A DNA stretch of 20,667 nt. Source: Paramacrobiotus richtersi (lineage: Eukaryota; Tardigrada; Eutardigrada; Parachela; Macrobiotidae). The DNA lies in the NCBI GenBank assembly GCA_034698045.1, contig JAQGAU010001203.1, positions 1 through 20,667 of the forward strand. Direction: 5' to 3'. The notes beneath the pieces were generated by a model. The model was not told the origin of the DNA. It saw only the letters and a program-made list of their open reading frames with translations, and ran no database searches. Both the position numbers and the translations under genes were made by a program. Of this stretch, positions 1 to 8,923 are shown in pieces. Each line of letters begins with the position of its first letter. Within the stretch, counting starts at the first letter, position 1.

Positions 1-414
1 TCTCAGTTGAATTTGATTTCGTTTTTCTAATGGTGTGCGTGTGTATGCATGTAATACTATGGTACAGCAATAAACACGTTTATACGAAATTTCATAACCG
101 TTGTTTTATGTTTTTGCCACAGAAATGCGAGCACGGGTAAGCTGCGAACATCTGTTGACAAAATGGAACTACAGATGAGTTGTTCAGCTTTTCAATAGTT
201 TTCCACCTTTTTTGAAACTTTTGGAGTTAGCTTACTAGTCTGTACATATTGTGCTGACCTTTATTGAGTTAAAAAATTGGCTGGCCCACTGCTACGCTTC
301 TACACCAGGCCTGGGTACCCGTCCGTCACCAATAAAATATGGATCCACCCATTTACTGTGAATTGTCTACATATTAAACGTCATCGAGAGCCGCTTTCTG
401 TTCCGCATGCGGTA
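1..414. other. stretch without a supported gene
   Basis: AT-rich sequence with no exon, RNA gene or repeat that I can support. An 89-codon plus-strand frame at 277-546 overlaps a more protein-like minus frame and begins without an ATG, so I do not call it. Confidence 0.5.
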
Positions 415-702
415 CTATGTGTTGATGGATTTGGTTTCCAAAAAATCGATGTCACGATCAAGCATGGTTTCGGAACTAAACGGCTCAGGAAGATAAGGTT
501 TTGCCATCTGCATGATGCCTACATCGATTTTTCTAGCCGTTTCTGAAGGAGTTTTTCTCCGCTTCCTGTAGCACCCTTCTTCGATACAGTGTGCCAGAAC
601 GGAATCTGTTCTGTGGGTTTTCACAGGATGTATCGGGGACAGTATCGCGGAACACGTCAGAGTGATGATTGAACGACTATCATCTGAAAACTTCACTCGA
701 AA
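415..702 (-). pseudogene. weak coding trace, unrecognised
   Basis: A minus-strand frame is open across this stretch and ends in a stop at 415. Its last third reads like real protein, for example MAKPYLPEPFSSETMLDRDI, with a balanced mix of acidic, basic and hydrophobic residues. Upstream it has no convincing start, and two other minus frames are also partly open, so the frame is not secure. A possible splice acceptor with a TTTTCAG end lies just upstream near 685-690. It may be a 3' exon or a decayed remnant of the same locus as the segment at 710-1017. No family is recognised. Confidence 0.22.
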
Positions 703-709
703 TACACAG

Positions 710-1017
710 CTAATCAGGCCAGTCCAGGTCCGGCGAATCGTCATCTGAATTGATTTTCAGAACTTCCGAAACTTGTTTCGACAAACTCTTCCATTCTTCC
801 ATGTTGTTATCGGTGAATCTTTTTGAACTTGAGGGTTGACATATTTGAGGTCACCACTGAAACAGGTTGTTTGGCTAGCAGGGGTGTCATCTCTTTTTCC
901 GGGTACTTCGGCTGGTTTGGTCGCTGCGGGTGATCCTTGTGACAACTGACAATCACGAAGGATGCGGCTTGTTTCTGTAGACACGAAAAACATACCCCGA
1001 TGCGCCGCGGACGTCAT
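710..1017 (-). pseudogene. small frame-broken ORF, unrecognised, acidic C-terminus
   Basis: On the minus strand an ATG at 1017, with an in-frame stop a few codons upstream, opens a polar frame starting MTSAAHRGMFFVSTETSR. After about 60 codons a second frame becomes the more protein-like one: it runs SSSKRFTDNNMEEWKSLSK and ends DDDSPDLDWPD followed by a stop at 710-712. The switch falls between about 820 and 850 and needs a one- or two-base shift. No splice donor and acceptor pair fits this gap, so I read it as a frameshift or sequencing indel. The start and the acidic tail suggest a once-complete protein of about 100 residues. No family is recognised. Confidence 0.28.
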
Positions 1018-1038
1018 TTGCGGATGTCCAGTTGTAAC

Positions 1039-1063
1039 GGCCCATTATGGGCCATTCATGGCC
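1039..1063. repeat. two overlapping palindromes
   Basis: GGCCCAT-T-ATGGGCC at 1039-1053 is a perfect 7-bp-arm palindrome. Its last GGCC is the start of a second palindrome, GGCCAT-TC-ATGGCC, at 1050-1063. The local sequence is GC-rich compared with its surroundings. Confidence 0.7.
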
Positions 1064-1232
1064 TCCGCTACCGCCGCGCCCAGGCCGTAGAATAGGAAGG
1101 CGCAGGTTGATTGAGAGTTGGCGAATGTTCAAAATCGTTAGGGAGCGTTTGCAGAGTGCAACAGAATTCTTCTGCTTCTTCTGCTATACTGCGCCAACTC
1201 TTCCTTAATAATGTGATTGCTAAAACTAGGAA

Positions 1233-1483
1233 TCAAAGCGAAGAAAGCAAACCCCAGTAACAATGCATTTTTGTTCTGATTTGTGTGTTAAATACTAATG
1301 AGAACTGAACGCAAGAGTACTCGTTGCTATCAAGAAACGTAATCCCCTTAAGCCAATCCACGTCTGTGGGCGCTTTTTTTGGCACTTTATCCAGCGCTGT
1401 AAAGCAGGGATTCTTTCCATCGGCGTGAATGTTCTCCACGCCTCGTCCATTTTCTGTTCGTCAGCTTTGGGCACTTCCGACAT
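1233..1483 (-). pseudogene. ambiguous coding trace, two overlapping frames
   Basis: An ATG at 1483 on the minus strand opens a frame starting MSEVPKADEQKMDEAWRTF. From about 1430 a second minus frame becomes the more natural one, reading DKVPKKAPTDVDWLKGITFL and continuing to 1233. As with neighbouring loci, the pieces could be joined by a small indel. Length, composition and the lack of clear splice sites do not allow a firm gene call. No family is recognised. Confidence 0.18.
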
Positions 1484-1840
1484 AAGGTCTAAGAGCAGAT
1501 ACCTCTACCATAATAACCGCATCACAAGAAGAATACTGAAGAACGGCGCCTACTCGGTAGACTGATGTGTTACCCTGATGAACGTGTTATCAAGGTTATT
1601 AACAAAACCTTCGTCAGAAAACCCTCGGGATGGTTTGAGCGCATGCGTCGAATTAGCTGTCGTTAGCAGTTAGCAGAGGCAGAGTCTGTTCGAACAGCAC
1701 AATCATTGATTCCTGAAACAACGGCTTTCATAACGGGAATTAGAAGCCGAAATTATGCTTGCGGCTTACTCGATTCCGTTCAGAAACGGACTCAGCGCTT
1801 TCTTGTTACAGCAAAACGCTGAGGGATTTCCGTGCCCTGG

Positions 1841-1884
1841 TATTACGCCATTAGTGACCGAGTATTCCGCCATTAGTGACCGAG
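1841..1884. repeat. 22-bp unit tandemly duplicated
   Basis: The unit TATT(A/C)CGCCATTAGTGACCGAG occurs at 1841-1862 and again at 1863-1884 with a single mismatch. This points to a recent local duplication. It is not inside any supported gene. Confidence 0.85.
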
Positions 1885-2392
1885 CAACCCCCATCAAAGG
1901 GCTGCGGAGTAGCCCCTCTTGTACCAGGCTTTCCGGGTCCAAATCGAAAGGCAGATTGAAAAGTCGTGCACTTCGCTGACAGTCTGATAAATAAACAGAG
2001 TAAGCTTGCTCCAGAAACCATATTATGCAAACGCGGAGTATTCCGGATTACCCCTGCATACAAAGATTGGGTAAAGTTCATCCTTGTAAAGGCACCAAGT
2101 TTGTCGTTCTTATATCCGTATAAGGATGCTATCCATTCGTGTTTCTTGGACGTCGAGTTTGTCCGAACGTAACTGGCACCAAGAGTTGTCGCGTGTTCCT
2201 GATAGCAACTTCCAGAAGCAGTAACATATAATTGGAGCATTTCGTGTGCCGGATGATGTTATCTCCCAGTCCTTTTTTATTGTGCAGTATGGGCACATCT
2301 GTGTCTTCTGCTCTCACTGGGTGGTCTGTGAGGTTGTACGTTTCTCCTGTGATAATTGTGGTGGAATCACGTAGAAGGGGACGCCTACGCAC
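1851..2392 (-). pseudogene. degenerate minus-strand coding trace, unrecognised
   Basis: Two overlapping minus frames (2129-2392 and 1851-2240) each read like protein over part of their length. The first has a balanced stretch TGETYNLTDHPVRAEDTD. The second has SKKHEWIASLYGYKNDKLG. They would join only with a frameshift near 2170-2200. I considered a retrotransposon endonuclease, but none of its catalytic blocks is clear. The ORF is poor in acidic residues after 2100 and runs through the 22-bp tandem duplication. I regard it as a decayed coding region of unknown origin or a chance ORF. Confidence 0.18.
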
Positions 2393-2399
2393 GCAACGT

Positions 2400-3004
2400 C
2401 CACGCTTACAGACCTGACCTCAGTGTCAGTTCATTCAAAAATACCGCATCATCTAGTGTTCATGTTTGGCATTGCAATCATGTTGCACACACTCAAGATC
2501 GAACTCCATCTTTCACAAACACCGGACGAGCCGGAAAAAAAGCATTACTTGCGTCTGTCTGATGTTCCGTGCCAGACAAATGACGATGCAGTCCCGCAGT
2601 TTTTCTGCCCTTGCAGGTTTTTCTTTGCGGCGTATTCTGGTGTACATGAAGTATTTTTGTATTGAAACCAATCTGAATGGAAGACAAAAAATATTTCGTA
2701 AGGAAGATAAACAATATTAAACACGTGCGTATGGTTGTTCTTGAATCTTGATCTATATTTCTGCTGAATAAGATACTGTGGTGTATTCTGAACCTTTGAT
2801 GACTGTTCGCTAACTGACTGGTCGATAATAATGAATGGTCTTCTACTGACAGTAAAAATGCCGTTGCTAAGAACCTTAGTTAGCATAGTAGCCATTACAG
2901 ACACAAAATTTGTCCCTATGTTTCCAACTTTCCATGATGAATGCTGCATAACTATATCCTTAGTATTTCTCACATTGAAAGTTTTTGTACATGAAGACTC
3001 TTCA
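2400..3004. other. stretch without a supported gene
   Basis: Several 60-140 codon frames exist on both strands, but they overlap each other. They show no start, splice or motif support and have the composition of chance ORFs in AT-rich DNA. I see no RNA gene here. Confidence 0.4.
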
Positions 3005-3006
3005 CG

Positions 3007-3074
3007 TTTTCTGTTTTAAGCGGTATTGACAGTGTTTGGATAGAATACTGTAATGGTCCGCTTGAATCAGAAAA
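3007..3074. repeat. palindromic hairpin element, copy 1
   Basis: The left arm at 3007-3034 starts TTTTCTG and contains AAGCGG. It pairs with the right arm at 3046-3074, which contains CCGCTT and ends CAGAAAA. The loop is 11 nt. The element recurs at 8868-8923 and, inverted, at 15182-15248. Differences between copies tend to be matched in the opposite arm: TTTTCTG/CAGAAAA here is GTTGTCTG/CAGACAAC in copy 2. It forms the left edge of the duplicated segment that runs to about 3902. It could be a fold-back transposon remnant or a structured RNA element. Confidence 0.75.
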
Positions 3075-3741
3075 TGGAGAAACCGGCAGGCGGGTAAGTT
3101 GCACAAGGCTTTCTCAGCCAGAAAATGTGATCCCTGAGTGAATCGTCATTGTGTTTACGAGTCAACCTAAACAGGTTCTGACAGCACATGTAAAATAAGG
3201 TCATACTATTCTCCGTAATATTGTTACCCTTCAAGATTGCGGCCGCAGTACGTTCGCATTGCGCTCAGTTTCTCACACAGACTTAGAGACAGGCAAAACT
3301 TGGAGATTTTTTGTGACTCATGTTTTTGTGACTCTTTTCAAATGACTCATTTGCTACATGAATATGACCGCGTAGTATGTTAATATTATACATTACGATA
3401 GAGGCTTTGTAAAGCGCGGTATTGAGTAATCAAATAAGCTACTTGTAAATATTCTCGCTCTGCATATTTCTGCTCTATGTACAGGTAATTCATGCGAAAT
3501 AACACAGAAAAAAATACAGAAAGACAGGTTTGCAGGCATTATTCACATAGCACTAAAAATATTCGACAGACCCAAAATAGTCCATCGGTTACGCTGATGT
3601 GTCTGTGTCTAGAAAGTCATAACAAGCGCAGATTTCCGGAACGGTCGGTCTCGTACCGTGACCTTTAATTATTTGAATTTATTTGAGAAAAGATTTTAAT
3701 GCCAGTATTTCTTGACCTTCCTTTGCGCTGAGCTTGAATAA

Positions 3742-3902
3742 TTAATTATGATTAGAGATGATCAGACAGGATGCAAATGTAAGCGTTGACGACATGCGTA
3801 AAGCAATCTGGGCTCGGGGCACCGGGAATTCCGGCAGATAGTTGTCGAACTGATACTGGGCGAACTGGCTTCTGTTGAGGCAGTACGACTTGATAACAGC
3901 GT
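3742..3902 (-). pseudogene. truncated lipocalin-like exon (3' end only)
   Basis: The minus strand reads SYCLNRSQFAQYQFDNYLPE, almost identical to the C-terminal part of the lipocalin-like gene at 9825-10838. Only the C-terminal region is present: homology stops at about 3902, so the beta-strand core, the upstream exon and the start are absent. The cysteine in LPEC of the fuller copy is phenylalanine here. Just after LPEFP the frame that matches the other copy shifts, and the shared tail (CFTHVVNAY) is in another frame. This is a gene fragment carried by the duplication and is very unlikely to make protein. Confidence 0.75.
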
Positions 3903-3924
3903 GACTTGATAACAGCTTGATAAC
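3887..3924. repeat. short tandem repeat at the duplication breakpoint
   Basis: GACTTGATAACAGC occurs at 3887-3900 and again at 3903-3916, followed by the partial unit TTGATAAC at 3917-3924. It sits exactly where similarity to the second copy ends, which suits a replication-slippage or end-joining scar. Confidence 0.8.
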
Positions 3925-4249
3925 TCCGCCACGCACGCATGCTGAGGCCAAGTGGAGACGGTACTCGGCCATTGAGCAGCACCATGTCCTCCAGCCTACG
4001 CAGCAGCCCTCTTCCGTGCCTGAAAAAGAACCGGAAGAAAGAGGTATTGATGTGTATAATAAGAAAGCCGTGGATGTGGCTCAGCTGGAAGAGAAAGCGC
4101 CGAAACCCCAGCGACCCAGCCCTCCGAAACAGCTCGTTATTCAGCGAACGACACGACGCGATACCATTCCAAAGCAATATTGCCCAGCGGACACACTTGC
4201 CGGCGCGCCGACGAAACCGTCCGTGCTGCGTAAATTTTGCCCCACCTAA
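3917..4249 (+). CDS. proline- and charge-rich ORF, possible 3' exon
   Basis: A 110-codon frame is open from just after the duplication scar to a TAA at 4247-4249. This stretch is GC-richer than its surroundings. The frame reads like a cytosolic, disordered tail: PSSVPEKEPEERGIDVY, then AVDVAQLEEKAPKPQRPSPP, then basic RTTRRDTIPKQ. It has no ATG near its 5' end. The likeliest reading is an exon entered after an AG at about 3915, or the remnant of one. An AATAAA polyadenylation signal at 4248-4253 overlaps the stop codon. That would give a terminal exon with almost no 3' UTR. No domain is recognised. Alternative frames on either strand look less protein-like. Confidence 0.4.
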   Translation: MITPPRTHAEAKWRRYSAIEQHHVLQPTQQPSSVPEKEPEERGIDVYNKKAVDVAQLEEKAPKPQRPSPPKQLVIQRTTRRDTIPKQYCPADTLAGAPTKPSVLRKFCPT

Positions 4250-4253
4250 TAAA

Positions 4254-6004
4254 TCGTCTTACCGAAAAACCCACATGCTCGAGGGACATCCGCGCAAAGG
4301 TCACTCGGAAATTTTTGTCCAAACACAGCAAAGTACTTTTCCGGATCCCTAAAACCAGTCGGTTTTAACCGGGCACGTTTGCCAGAAACCAGAAGATGAT
4401 TGGTTTCATTCGGACAGTTTTTTGACTGAGTCCTGCAAATAGTTGGCTAGGGCAAAACTCTTTGACTCAAGCTGGCTGTTTCCAGGGATCCGATCGACAA
4501 AGGTGTTGATTGAGACTACTCATTCCATTGCGCCGAACAAAAGTGTCTGAATGACCTTAAGATCAGCTCACAAAGAGCCTAACAAAACGCCGAACGGTTT
4601 TTTTGTCTTTCGGAATGGTTTTGCCGGTCACAGGCGAGTACCAGAAATGTACAGAAATTCTTCCTCATTACGCAACCGCAGGAAAAAGGTTTATTAAGGG
4701 GGGCGACTAGGAGTCGAGCGGAACGGAAGAGAACAGCAGCAAAGAGCTTCCAGTTAAAGTGCTCGCTCATAACGTAACGCAGTGTTTGAACAAGCCTCGC
4801 AACAACGAATGGGGCCAAAAATGTGTTTTAAAGCAGAACTAAGTAGGATCTTTGGTGACTGCATCTACAGAACTGAGTAGTAATTTTTGGAATCAATTCA
4901 GAACACGGATCTCAAGAAACCCTGAGGCGGCAGCCGAACGTGTTTCTTGTCTGATATTATTGTGTGTTATGCTGGTGGGAGATCGAGAGGAGCGGTAAGA
5001 ATAACGGCGTTGCGGCTTGCTCCGCCCACTTTAGCAGAATTGTGCAAGCCATCGTTTTGGCTGGAGTCAGCTGCAAAGCAAAACCGATTCAATCGTTTTA
5101 TAGTTTACAGCGATTTAAAGCACCGGTGTACGGACCCCGAGAGGATCCTGCATATCGTAATATATAACAGCACATGCAGCAAAACGGACGAGAAAATCGG
5201 TTGGGTCTAAACATAACCGATTCATTTCTTTAGGAAAAATGATACCAACTTGCTTTGTTGCCGAAAGAAGCTTTGGTTAGAAAAGCAGTGTTCTTTCTCG
5301 TGCATAGGTACTCAGATCAGAAAGCGAGTCGAAGCAGTTAACTCGGCGTTAGATTTCACAAGTGAAAACGCGTGGTCTGATTCCGAGAAAACTATAAAGC
5401 TTCAGCATTAAATGTACCGATCATGTACAGTAACAGCGACATAGCGTTTGTATTTTTTACCAGTATACGTAGGTAAGTGGCTGTTGTTAGCTATACCACA
5501 TAAAAGTTTATGGCAATCCTTATTAGTATTACTAAAGGTTCTGTACGGTACATTCCGAAGCAACGTTAGTTAGCAAAATTACAAATGCTAAGTATAAACC
5601 GATCGCGTTACTCCATCCTGTGGATCCATCGGCTCATTACCTGACGGACTAAGAACGGTATAGCAGCCATCTGCAGCCACCTTGATTGGGTACATGATCT
5701 TTTGCACGAGCAAAAGCTTTACCAACGAAACAGATTATAACCCTGGTATATAGATGGCACGGTCATTTAAAACCGGATTGACAATACGAGACATTCCTTG
5801 CAATTAAGCCCACAAAGGTCAAGTTAGATGGAGACCACATACACAGGTTTTACAAGATGCAGTACATACCTGAACAGGGGAATTCTGTTCCAGGAGGCTT
5901 CGTTTCCTTTCAGCATTTTCCATCAACAAAGCGACATCTTATTTCCTGAAAGCGCTGTGCACGGTGCCCTATGATACCCTGCCGTCGAACTTGATTTGAT
6001 CACA
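4254..6004. other. long stretch without a supported gene
   Basis: No exon, RNA gene or repeat is supported. A somewhat GC-richer patch at 4923-5165 has short open frames on both strands and a TTTTGCTTTGCAG acceptor-like string on the minus strand near 5080, but no frame has recognisable content. A TATATAG string at about 5746 lies some 260 bases upstream of the receptor start and could be a TATA-like element, though AT-rich DNA gives many of these. Confidence 0.4.
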
Positions 6005-7397
6005 ATGAATAGCACAATAAACACCAACAGCACCATCTCCATGATCTTGCCCAACAAGCTGCCATACAGCAGTAGAAATTTAATCGTTTGTTCAGCCCTC
6101 GGTTTTATTGGCAGTATAATCTCGGTTCTTGTTCTAGTATTGCTCTACAAACGCCCGACTACGTTGAAAGGCTCCCGTTTATTAGTGCTTAACCAACTCT
6201 TTGTCGAGCTGTTTCTAACCGCTGTCTACCTTCCATACCCGGCGCTGATAACCCATTTCGCAGAATCCGGAATTACCCTCGTCTTGATCAGCGGCATGGC
6301 CTGCAATATTCACTATTTCATTTATCTCGTTGCAACTGTAGCGGTCTTTTGGGGGTTATTAATGTTATCCATTAATCGGTCGATCGCGATACTGGTAATG
6401 GACCCACAACTGAATCAAAAATGGACCTCCAAGTACGTACTGGAAAAAAGAAGGCGTAGTATGCGGTCCTGTTCAAAACCTGAAACGAAAGTCAAGATTT
6501 TTGTGAAATATCAAGCGAAATTAGATTTATTGAACTATCTCTTGGCCCGTTCTTTAGCAGTCTAAAATGTAAATGCAGATTCATAAAGGTCAGAAACGAA
6601 GGAGACATACACGACCATAGGTATATTCACAATCATATATCTTACGAGCCCAACTATAGCCACAGGCAGGCTCTATATTTTTCCACGCAAACCTTGAAGG
6701 CGTGTGGTGTCTGCCGTCTAACTGCGGTATGAAAACTTTGAATTTCGTGAAAATGTTTCTCGTTATGATTAATTTGTGCGAAATATCCTGTTATTGTGAA
6801 TTCTTTCGAGGTCCAGATAATAATACGATTTTTGTTTCCAAAATATTGGTCCTGTTCTGTAATTATTCGGCCATCTTTAGAAGGATTCAAATTGGACAAG
6901 TAGTCTGTATTTGGAGTGCAGCCATTGGGTGCCATCTGTATTTCTTCTTTCCTGGACCTGGTGCGATAACCGTGGAGCAGCGTTCCTGCGTTCCGCACAT
7001 GAACATCCCATCATATTACATCAGAGACGCGGTTGGAATGCATGCCCCGCTGGCCATTTCGATGGCTTTATACGTCGGAGCATTCGTTAAACTGCATTTC
7101 CTCAAGTCTTCGCTACAACTCAGAAATCCGGCCACTGACAACACGACTCCCTTGTGGCAACGCTCGGGTTTTCGTCGGCGCGTTTTTGTCACCAAAGTGT
7201 TCACAGTTATGACGTGTATTCATTGCGCAACCCTCGTGACCGCACCGATAACGGCAGCTGTACTGCGGGACTATCGAAAGTTATCTCGTATTGGTTTGGA
7301 GCTCCGTTTGGTACTGCATGTTGGATTCATCGTCACGCCGGTACGGCAAGAGTTTGCGTTGATCCCTGGAGGGACGCAGACTGAATACAATAACTAA
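6005..7397 (+). CDS. rhodopsin-like seven-transmembrane receptor, two exons
   Basis: The model is exon 1 at 6005-6432, an intron at 6433-6880, and exon 2 at 6881-7397, giving about 314 residues. The donor is GTACGT and the acceptor CATCTTTAG. Exon 1 ends in phase 2 and exon 2 supplies one base, so the frame is kept. The first ATG after an in-frame stop (5972-5974) is used. The N-terminus has N-glycosylation sites (NSTI, NSTIS). Predicted segments: TM1 about residues 28-47, TM2 about 58-80, TM3 about 97-122, TM4 (GQVVCIWSAAIGCHLYFF), TM5 (APLAISMALYVGAFV), TM6 (VFTVMTCIHCATLVTAPI) and TM7 (LRLVLHVGFIV). Cysteines before TM3 and in loop 2 (RSCVPH) could form the usual disulfide. The DRY motif is NRS and NPxxY is TPVRQEF, so classical G-protein coupling is uncertain. 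The gene is complete and intact but unassigned to a ligand, and probably belongs to a lineage-expanded orphan family. Confidence 0.8.
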
Positions 7398-7401
7398 TGC
7401 T

Positions 7402-7796
7402 TTAAGACGACAGCTAGCAGCCGAAAGTGGGTCGGGAAGAAGTTGTTTTTTTTCACCTGGTATGTGGCAGATAGTCGCCCGTATAGTTTGTCGGCATGCG
7501 CAAAACAATCAGCTGCACACACAAAGGTGTGCCGCGATCTGTCCACTGAGCAATTCATCAGACAATGAAAAAACTTTGAAGACAATTCTGAATGAGAAAG
7601 TTTTTCCGAATTGAGCTTGCGAGACGACAATCGACGTCTTTTCGTCCAGAAAGCTTATTTATCGAAATAAATCTAGAGAAATCTCAAAAATGATTAAATA
7701 AATCCGAAACATCACTTTTTTGCGATTATCTGCCACATAGCAGATGCAAAAAACCACTTCTTCCCGACCCACTTTCGGCTGCAGCTGTCGTCTTAA
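7402..7796. mobile_element. MITE-like element with ~66-bp terminal inverted repeats and TTAA flanks
   Basis: The element 7406-7792 (387 bp) is bounded on both sides by TTAA (7402-7405 and 7793-7796). Its ends are inverted: GACGACAGCT-AGCAGCCGAA at the left and the complement of GCAGCTGTCGTC at the right. Similarity continues inward through AAAGTGGGTCGGGAAGAAGT to TATGTGGCAGATA (left about 7406-7473, right about 7727-7792). There is no transposase ORF inside, so it would depend on an enzyme supplied elsewhere. A TTAA target duplication is the piggyBac-type signature, but a TA duplication (Tc1/mariner style) fits the same bases. It lies 4 bp after the receptor stop codon, so it probably forms part of that gene's 3' UTR. 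Confidence 0.85.
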
Positions 7797-8867
7797 CAAT
7801 GATTTATCGGTTTACAGGTTTTAGTTGCCATAATGAGCAATGACCTTCGTACGGCGGTTCGTGCCATTCTGCCGCCACGTTTTCGGTTGGATGCCCGTAC
7901 CAGGAGCACAGCTCCAACGGGTTAAGCCGAAATATTCTTTCTCTCTGGTCAGTCTTCTAAAGTACAATGCAGTTGTTTGGTCAATTGCACATGTTAGTTG
8001 TTACAACCAGCAAGTTGAACATTGAAAAGCAAGAACACGTCTTCCATCTCCTTAATTAGTCAACGCCAACGGCCCCTAAATGCTATTTCCTCTTTCTTTG
8101 AATTTCTACACTTATATGTTACCGGGGATTTCCATTTCCAGCGGGTTAATTATATTCTTACGGAAACGGTAAATCAATCAAATAATATACGTACATATAA
8201 AGGCGGATAAGGTAATCTTCCTGTATTCTGATTCCAATGGTGGGCTGTGCTTGACACGAGAGATTTGTGATGCGAATATTTTTCTGAGCAAACGGCTCAG
8301 TTTCAAATCACGATTTTAGACTCTTGCCTTTCGTTCATACGGAGGGAATAATTTCCTTTTTCCTTATCCTGACCGTGTGTCGTATTCCCTATTGAACTTT
8401 GAGCGTGACCTTCGCGTTGTTCTCTGATTACTCGTGTAAAGCCATCGTCACCTCAAACCACCATGACAACCGATAAATCCTGGTAAGCCTGAAAAGCAAT
8501 CCCAGTGTAGAGGAACACTCTTTTCCTTTGTTTTATAACCTCAACCATCCATTGAAAGAAATCGAAACATTGACATAAATTCGGAAAGAATTCAAGTGTA
8601 AAAGAGAAGAACTGGAATCTGAGTTAGTGGCATAGTTAGTATTCGTAATCGCAGCAGTTCATAGGATGGTGAATGGGACAATTTTGATACGAATGGTCTT
8701 AAATCATGCTCAGAAATGATATCGCAGCGATCCACACTAAATTGTTCCTTTAATTACCGATTGTAAGGGATTCAAAACACCTACCTATGTTCATAACGTT
8801 CAATGACTAATACTGGATAACAGTGCGTCTCGCTTTGATCGTTTGTGTACATAGACAGGCTGGTCAA
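7797..8867. other. stretch without a supported gene
   Basis: No exon, RNA gene or repeat is supported between the inverted-repeat element and the second hairpin copy. Short ORFs at 7840-8210 have no start, splice or motif support. Confidence 0.45.
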
Positions 8868-8923
8868 GTTGTCTGTTCCAAGCGGTACTGTAATACTGTA
8901 ATGGTCAGCTTGAATCAGACAAC
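8868..8923. repeat. palindromic hairpin element, copy 2
   Basis: The left arm at 8868-8892 (GTTGTCTG...AAGCGGTACTGTA) pairs with the right arm at 8894-8923 (TACTGTAATGG...CAGACAAC), leaving almost no loop. GCTGG upstream (about 8859) and CCAGC downstream (about 8932) may extend the stem. It corresponds to copy 1 at 3007-3074. Confidence 0.75.

Larger units (their letters stand above)
3007..3902 (+). repeat. segmental duplication, copy 1
   Basis: This segment aligns along its length, with many substitutions and indels, to 8868-9972 in the same orientation. Shared landmarks in order include GGCTTTCTCAGCCAGAAA (about 3109 and 8957), CCATCGGTTACGCTGATG (about 3581 and 9654), GACCTTTAATTATTTG (about 3660 and 9738) and CGACATGCGTAAAGCAATCT (about 3788 and 9864). 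The right end lies inside a lipocalin-like exon on the minus strand, so this copy carries only the tail of that gene plus its 3' flank. Divergence is well beyond allelic level, so the duplication is old. Confidence 0.85.

Noticed and set aside
1851-2392. Possible non-LTR retrotransposon endonuclease (a stretch like TTIITGETYN followed by NKKG and NTRQ)
   Set aside because: The catalytic GDFN-like and downstream histidine blocks are not actually present, and the frame must shift once. The resemblance is too weak to call.
3309-3345. Repeated TTTTTGTGACTC string
   Set aside because: A short local repeat inside AT-rich flank, not kept in the second duplication copy, so probably slippage.
4923-5210. 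GC-richer patch with overlapping ORFs and an acceptor-like TTTTGCTTTGCAG on the minus strand
   Set aside because: No frame gives a recognisable or clearly protein-like exon, and no donor pairs with it.
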